Shown: piece by piece, positions 60,207 through 64,000 of the stretch | Layout: every line of letters starts with the position of its first letter | How positions within the stretch are numbered: position 1 is the first letter of the stretch | DNA from: Scleromitrula shiraiana | Lineage: Eukaryota; Ascomycota; Leotiomycetes; Helotiales; Sclerotiniaceae | Assembly (NCBI GenBank): GCA_028455995.1 | Contig: JABELC010000005.1 | Location: 124,001 to 188,000 of the forward strand | Length of the DNA: 64,000 nt | Reading direction: 5' to 3' | Notes under the pieces: generated by a model | Told to the model about the DNA's origin: nothing | The model's database searches: none | The model's input: the letters and a program-made list of their open reading frames with translations, nothing else | Made by a program: the position numbers and the translations under genes

Positions 60207-60735
60207 GGGGCTAGAATGGGGCGGCTGGGTAATGGGGATGCACATGTTTGTATGCTGTATATATATTTCGTGTTGATATTTATATGCACACAGATATACA
60301 GTGTGCATGTTTAGAGATAAGAGTAGCATAATTTAAAATAATAAATGATGAATAAGTTTCAATAACTAAATAAATTTCGAAAATCTTAGATCAAGTCTAA
60401 AATACTTGAAGTCTAATCTTGGACGGTTAAGTGGGATCGTTGTGTATATTTAATATTGTGTGATATAATATTATCTATAAGAAGTATTTCGGCATCCTTT
60501 TTGTTATCTTCATTTATCTTATACTCGTCTTCTTAAATTGCATATCTTATTGTACCATATTATACTATTCCACTTATGTAGTAAGTAAGTATATATTCCT
60601 CTTCCTTCATCTTTATAGCAAAGAAAAGCAACATCAAATCGACCAAAATCCCATTCTCCACGCCTTCCACTACTTCCTCTCACATACCCCCTCTCGTCTC
60701 GTCTCCCTCCCCTTGTTTCTCCCATCGCTTTCATT
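60207..60735. other. convergent spacer MFS / tyrosinase
   Basis: AT-rich 3' flanks of both genes; nothing coding recognised. Confidence 0.5.
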
Positions 60736-63167
60736 CTAGTTCCCTAACCCTTCGACTTCAATCTCTGGATGCCACGTCTTCGCCCCCCAAACCGGCCTCA
60801 TCGTAACATCATCCGGAACTACCAAGATCTCATCTGCGATTTTGATGTTCAGGCTTGGTAGTGTTACTTTGGATGAAGGTTGTATTGTATTATTTAGCTA
60901 GATGGGGGAGGGTGTGTTGTTAGTATGGGGGAGTGTAATGAGATAAGATGGGATGGTGTAGAAGAGAACAGTGGATGAACTAATAGATATACAGTTAAAT
61001 AAATCCTCTTTCTTTCCTTTTTGGACTTCACTCGAGTCAAACAAAAATCAACTGGACCAACCCTCTTACTTCGCTTCACCCACTCCAATTCACATGATCT
61101 CAATATTCACTCAGCTCCCCCTTCCTGAAAAGAAAAAGGAAAAAGGAGAAAAGAAAGTATAATAAAAGAAACCACTCACAAACTGAACCCCCCACCTCAA
61201 ATTCTCCCTCAGGTATTCCACTGTCCCCTCCCCATCCCCATCTAAATCCCACTCCTCATACATACCCTTCCCTTCATTGAATTCTTCTCTTAGTATGACT
61301 ATTTCGTCGTTTGCTAGGGGTGTGTTGCTTGCTCTACCACCCCCACTACTCCCACCCAGCCTCGGTATAGGCGGCGGTAAAATAACCATACTCCCCACCA
61401 AATCCTCACTCATAGCCCACTCCCTCGGATCATCAGGTACATTACCGCAGAAAAGACGAATGATAAACCGTTCTCCATTCAAATCAAATTTATTGACCGT
61501 AATTGAGGCCGTCCATTCTCTAATCGTTGTATTACTCCCCGAATTCGACTTCGAGGACGTAGAATCTCTTCCTGCGTTTCTTTTTGTTTTCATCTTCATC
61601 TTCCTCTTATCATCATCCCCATCCCCATCATCACCATAGAGACTATTAACCGCCCCCGTAACAGCTACCGATAGCTGTGCAGAAGTTAGATTCCAATCTG
61701 TGATTTCCGGATACGAATATCCGAACGTGGCGATTGCGCGCACGGAAAGCGATGTATGGAATGAAGAGGATGTTTGCGCAAAGGGTTTGAGGGGTGAGGT
61801 TTGCGAGTCGAGTGTACCGGGTGCGATGGTATAAGTTCCGTATTCGTCGGCGAGGGAGGCGATATAGTTATTGGGGAATATGGCCTGGTAGAGGGCGGTT
61901 ATGCGATCTACGTTTACGTGGTGGAGCCAACTGGGTTTTGAGATTATGTGCGTTAGAATTGAGGGATATGTTTTACGAAGGGGTTGTGATGGGAATGAAC
62001 GCACAATATGGGATCGAAGGCTGAATATGAAAGCCATGACATATGGCCATAGGGACCACCAATATAAACATGTACAGTTCCATGAGGAGATTCAATACTT
62101 GAACCTGCACTAACCATCGTAACGAAGTTGTTAAAAGTGGGAGATTTCATTATTGCCGTCCACTATTATGTTATAAAATTCATAGTCAGCATTCATATCT
62201 TACACGACGTCCAAATGCTTGCAAACAATAGATCAAGGACTCACCACTTGTCCACCAAGTCCAGCATTAGAGAGATAATAATTAGCAGCATTAACATCAT
62301 CACCACCACCCTGATAATCCGGATACCTAACCGTATAATTATAACTCGCCAACGCACCATCATAATCATGCGGAGGAAACTCCGTCGTACTTAAAGGGAC
62401 CTGTTGAAAGTTATATTGAAACAATGGATTATTAATCGTTTGAACGCCGGATGGAGTGGTGATTTGAACAGTGCGAGAGTTGACTACATTTGGTATTGAA
62501 GGTGTAGTTCCCCAATCCCAATATGGAAGGCGGAGTTGATCGGCTGCGGCTTGGTATGTGGCATAAACATTTGAGGGGTAGGATCTTGCTATGCTTTGGG
62601 CGTGACTGGCAAGGGTGGCTTCGAATAGTGCTAAGTATGGCCGGTGCCAGGTAGCGAATAATACAGAATCTGTTTGTTTGATCAGTTTGATTGGATTCAT
62701 GATTTAGGGAAGGGGGACTTACCATGAGTACAATATCCTGTATTGGGTGCACCACTAACTGTGTTTACACTATCCCATGGTGCATATGGTCTGCCGTGAA
62801 TACCTGAGATTATCAATATTCTAATTGTTTTGACAGGAGCATATTTCTTACCGGCAATTTGGAAATATGAGAGACTATTGTTTTCATTCATAGCTTGCAT
62901 AGCAGCCAATGCTTGAATATAAAGAGAGCTAATACATAGGTACATGTGTTAGTGTTCAAACATATCCATCAAATAGAAAATGACTTACAATTGTGGAACA
63001 TCGTTTTGTAGATCCAAAATGTTTCTTCTAAAAGGTCTTGCTTTTGTAGTTGGATTGATTCCCGTTGTAAGTCCAGTAATGGGATAATATTGTGCATTAA
63101 CATGATGATTGATGAAGACACCGAGGATGAGTATCATCCAAGGAAGAATCGAAATTTTGACAACCAT
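60736..63167 (-). CDS. tyrosinase (type 3 copper polyphenol oxidase)
   Basis: Seven exons: 63167-62989, 62928-62852, 62803-62723, 62669-62245, 62162-62005, 61930-61180, 60897-60736; 610 aa, all phases consistent. The first about 25 residues form a signal peptide (core MILILGVFI), so it probably enters the secretory route. CuA ligands: His in GIHGRPY (aa 88), His in GYCTH (the CxH pair that forms a Cys-His thioether in fungal tyrosinases, aa 110-112) and His in ATWHRPYL (aa 121). CuB ligands: SPHGTVH (aa 281, 285) and AFDPIFWLHHVNVDR (His310/311). The C-terminal half is the shielding domain removed on activation in this family; it contains an Asp/Lys/Met-rich low-complexity linker. It oxidises phenols to quinones, as in melanin-type pigment formation. 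An upstream in-frame ATG exists at 63290, but 63167 starts the signal peptide. Confidence 0.93.
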
Positions 63168-64000
63168 TCTTGTGGTTCTTGATGGTGATGGCGATCTCAA
63201 TGTTGATGATGGTTGCAGGATAAAAGTATCACAAAGTGGGAGAAAGTGGGAGAAATCTTGTCTTGAATATTTTTCATATATGTAATTCAAGTCTCGAAAA
63301 AAGAAAGAACCAAAAGGGGAAGTCGCTCATCAATACATCACTTTGCCGAGGTCGAAGTCGAAGTCAAAATGCATCCATCCATCCATTCATTCAATTGAGA
63401 TTTATTCAAGTGCCGTGTTGTTGAAAATAATGTACAATTCCGTAAAGTACAGACAAGATATTATAATATACAAGGTCCACGAGTTTGAACTCTTTTTGTA
63501 TGTATGTGTATGTAACATACAGAGATACGAGGAGGCAAAGATCGAGCGAGATAAGAAATACAATTTTATGTTGCATATGCGATCATACATAGCACATTAT
63601 GATCTGAATTGTGTCTTGTTATACAAAGTAAATTCCCCAAGATTACGAACATACTTTTCGTACACTGCATTGCATAGAAAAGGGTATATACGAATACCAA
63701 CCAAGTCATCAAAACATAAGATGAAAGTATTTTCGTTTGATCATGAGGTTACCCAAGTGAGTATTCTTGACCAAACTTTTGCTGAAAAACTCGTTCCTAT
63801 ACCTCATATGACTCCCATATAAATATCATACAGACAGATAGACGAAAACTTCTGCTTAGCCGCTTACCCACATGCTTTTCAGAATATCCGATAGTGTGGT
63901 AGAAACGTTCATAAGATCGGAATCTTATAGGAGATATGGCTCGACTTTACGGGTACAAGCAGGATTAACGACCTGCCAGATATATGAGCCGATTTCAACG
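63168..64000. other. upstream flank of tyrosinase gene
   Basis: An ORF at 63343-63822 (+) has no recognisable family features and starts inside a CATC repeat; I do not call it a gene. Confidence 0.4.

Noticed and set aside
63343..63822. 159-aa plus-strand ORF upstream of tyrosinase
   Set aside because: Begins in a CATC repeat and shows no recognisable domain; overlaps the likely tyrosinase promoter side.

Overview
The window looks like nuclear DNA of a filamentous ascomycete, possibly a Leotiomycete (the class is inferred from protein style, not proven). Supporting this are short GT-AG introns of about 46-100 nt with CTAAC/CTGAC-type branch sites, a Zn(II)2Cys6 regulator, fungal P450, MFS, cutinase and tyrosinase genes, a lone dispersed 5S rRNA gene, and long gene-free stretches full of microsatellites. 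I assembled the exon models by hand from ORFs, splice signals and reading phase; no transcript evidence was available.

Layout. 1.4-6.3 kb: a nine-exon telomerase reverse transcriptase (TERT) gene on +. Its last intron is unusually long and holds a pentanucleotide array and a complete 5S rRNA gene. 6.9-8.8 kb (-): a Bem46/ABHD13-type alpha/beta hydrolase. 9.2-12.1 kb (+): two decayed genes, a Zn-cluster transcription factor and an MFS transporter. 12.5-14.6 kb (-): a protein resembling class II terpene cyclases, with a DLDTTS motif. 15.2-18.6 kb (-): an intact NF-X1/FAP1-type zinc-finger protein. 21.6-23.2 kb (-): a LYAR-type nucleolar zinc-finger protein. 26.6-28.3 kb (+): a P450 pseudogene. 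31.1-31.9 kb (+): a cutinase. 32.7-33.9 kb (-): a broken alpha/beta hydrolase. 34.3-34.7 kb (+): a remnant of a kinase-like protein. 35.6-39.3 kb (+): a large protein with an HEFAH zincin motif. 40.5-43.1 kb (-): a TBC-domain protein whose catalytic fingers are substituted. 43.1-50.2 kb: seven kilobases without a recognisable gene, dominated by microsatellites. 50.2-63.2 kb: P450 (+), Zn2Cys6 regulator (-), MFS transporter (+) and tyrosinase (-), a gene mix typical of specialised metabolism or detoxification.

Functionally there is a housekeeping part (telomere maintenance, 5S rRNA, NF-X1, LYAR, TBC, Bem46). There is also an accessory part with secreted or metabolic enzymes (cutinase, tyrosinase, P450, MFS) mixed with at least five gene remnants. 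The most distinctive observations are the 5S rRNA gene inside the TERT intron, the drift to a G-rich coding strand at the 3' ends of most intact genes, and the insert-bearing long introns.
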